Shown: positions 10,843 to 11,780 of the stretch, one piece after another
Layout: each line of letters opens with the position of its first letter
How positions within the stretch are numbered: the first letter of the stretch is position 1
NCBI GenBank assembly: GCA_026014905.1
Contig: JAOZHK010000081.1
Coordinates: forward strand, 1-11,780
Origin: Candidatus Bathyarchaeota archaeon
Lineage (GTDB): Archaea; Thermoproteota; Bathyarchaeia; RBG-16-48-13; GCA-020355125
Length of the DNA stretch: 11,780 nt
Reading direction: 5' to 3'
Made by a program: the position numbers and the translations under genes
The notes under the pieces: model-generated
Told to the model about the DNA's origin: nothing
Databases searched by the model: none
What the model saw: the letters and a program-made list of their open reading frames with translations, nothing else

Positions 10843-11780
10843 ATGCTGAGTTCCAAAGAAGTATTCCATCGATCGATGACAGAACAAGGCCGATGTCCTG
10901 AGTGTCGAAGCACAGCCTTTGTAACTGACCGAGAATCGGGAGAAGTAACGTGTCAAAGCTGTGGTCTCGTTCTGCAAGAAGATCTATTAGATCATAAGCC
11001 CGAATGGCGGGCATTCACTCCCGAGGAGCGGCGATCAAAAGTACGTGTTGGTGCTCCGACCTCATTAAAACAGTTTGATAAGGGGCTTTCTACTACGTTT
11101 CAACCTTATCGAGATCCCTACGGTAAAGCGCTACCCATGAAAGAACGCCTTAAAATGATGCGTTTACGGAAATGGAACATACGGGCGCGCATGCATTCCT
11201 CGACTGAACGCAATCTATCCCAGGCGATGCATGAATTAACGCGACTCTCGGATCGCCTACACATACCCCAAGCAGTAGAAGAGAATGCAGCCCTCATTTA
11301 TCGCAAAGCATTAGATTGTGGATTAATACGCGGACGCTCGATCCGAAGCATCGCAGCAGCCGCTCTTTATGCCTCGTGTCGATTAACGCGGACCCCTCGC
11401 AGCCTAAAAGAGATCGTGGAATCAAGTCCCCGTGACCGGAAAGAAATTGCTCGATGCTATCGTCTTATCCAACGCCGCCTTAATGTCAATATGCCAGTTG
11501 ATGACCCTCTCAAATACATCTCCAAAATCGCATCCAAGTCACAGCTGGACCAAAAAACGCAGAACCTTGCCATTGAGTTATTGCACCAAGCAAAACAGAT
11601 TAATGGATTGGTGGGAAAAGGTCCAACAGGGATGGCAGCAGCCGCTCTTTACATTGCGTCGATCATGAATGGCAAGACCATCACCCAACGCGAACTCGCG
11701 AAAGCCGCAGATGTAACCGAGGTTACTGTTCGGAACCGCTATAAAGGGCTTGATAACACACTTCATCTCGGGCTCCGAAG
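10843..11780 (+). CDS. tfb: transcription initiation factor B (TFB/TFIIB), 3' end cut by window edge
   Basis: 312 codons are in frame to the edge without a stop; typical TFB length is about 300-340, so little is missing. TFB bridges TBP at the TATA box and RNA polymerase. The N-terminal zinc ribbon ligands are C18, C21, C37 and C40 (CPEC, CQSCG). A B-finger/linker region follows (EWRAFTPEERRSKVRVGAPT), with SLKQFDKGLSTTF. Two cyclin repeats follow, each with a matching AAAALYxAS block (about residues 169-176 and 266-273), with GLIRGRSIRSIAAAALYASC in the first and GKGPTGMAAAALYIAS in the second. The C-terminal helix-turn-helix (TQRELAKAADVTEVTVRNRY) reads the BRE. Start ATG 10843 has GGAGG at 10831-10835. 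FDKG before the linker end is normal; nothing suggests decay. It is divergent from a PadR-like gene, so this may be a conditionally controlled TFB paralogue rather than the only one. Confidence 0.95.
   Translation, partial: MLSSKEVFHRSMTEQGRCPECRSTAFVTDRESGEVTCQSCGLVLQEDLLDHKPEWRAFTPEERRSKVRVGAPTSLKQFDKGLSTTFQPYRDPYGKALPMKERLKMMRLRKWNIRARMHSSTERNLSQAMHELTRLSDRLHIPQAVEENAALIYRKALDCGLIRGRSIRSIAAAALYASCRLTRTPRSLKEIVESSPRDRKEIARCYRLIQRRLNVNMPVDDPLKYISKIASKSQLDQKTQNLAIELLHQAKQINGLVGKGPTGMAAAALYIASIMNGKTITQRELAKAADVTEVTVRNRYKGLDNTLHLGLR

Noticed and set aside
10814..11766. Minus- and plus-strand frames overlapping the TFB region (10814-11014, 11432-11668, 11578-11766).
   Set aside because: They overlap a clear full-length TFB frame with zinc ribbon and both cyclin repeats; they are shadows.
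1..11780. CRISPR array, insertion sequence, integrase or toxin-antitoxin pair.
   Set aside because: No regularly spaced repeats, no transposase or recombinase motifs in any frame, and the small genes show no recognisable toxin or antitoxin fold. The element proposed at 5219-10151 therefore lacks its own mobility gene here.

Overview
The window comes from an archaeon. The right edge holds a transcription factor B (TFB/TFIIB) gene, intergenic regions carry TATA-like boxes about 25 bp upstream of likely starts, Shine-Dalgarno motifs precede several genes, there is a tungsten/molybdenum aldehyde:ferredoxin oxidoreductase (AOR), and a tRNA-Ser gene is interrupted archaeal-style. I cannot fix the lineage from sequence alone; an uncultivated mesophilic or moderately thermophilic group (for example Asgard or Bathyarchaeia) is a guess.

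Layout, left to right. (1) 1-1524: the 5' end of an EthD-like small protein runs off the left edge on the minus strand, followed by a minus-strand MFS transporter. (2) 1615-4347: a winged-helix/zinc-ribbon protein gene and the AOR gene are divergent, and they share a perfect inverted repeat that overlaps both promoters. (3) 4542-5133: two small plus-strand genes, the second followed by a hairpin/T-tract terminator. (4) 5134-10151: a mixed segment with a secreted protein made of three tandem beta-rich repeats, a GC-richer bacterial-looking metallophosphoesterase, and two HAD hydrolases that converge so tightly that their stop codons overlap. This segment is bracketed by a 3'-end tRNA fragment at about 5219 and the real tRNA-Ser at 10152-10297. 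Copies of TTACCGGTAA and of a GCGCGCGT motif lie just inside each end, so it may be an old tRNA-targeted insertion; no integrase is visible. (5) 10379-11780: a PadR-like regulator and TFB are divergent across a 29-bp near-perfect palindrome that contains the TFB TATA box.

The most interesting signals are in non-coding DNA. Two unlinked genes (the EthD-like gene and the three-repeat secreted protein gene) have the same 5' leader architecture: a hairpin at the predicted transcript start with an identical 7-nt loop, GAGGTGG, but different, compensating stems, then a shared CCAAGAAA-containing stretch, then the Shine-Dalgarno. The tRNA-Ser(CGA) gene has a 19-nt non-canonical intron in the anticodon loop, with a bulge-helix-bulge-like fold, and a 41-nt insertion splitting the 5' acceptor strand. 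Both divergent promoter pairs carry symmetrical operators that overlap TATA elements, which suggests local autoregulatory circuits for AOR and for TFB.
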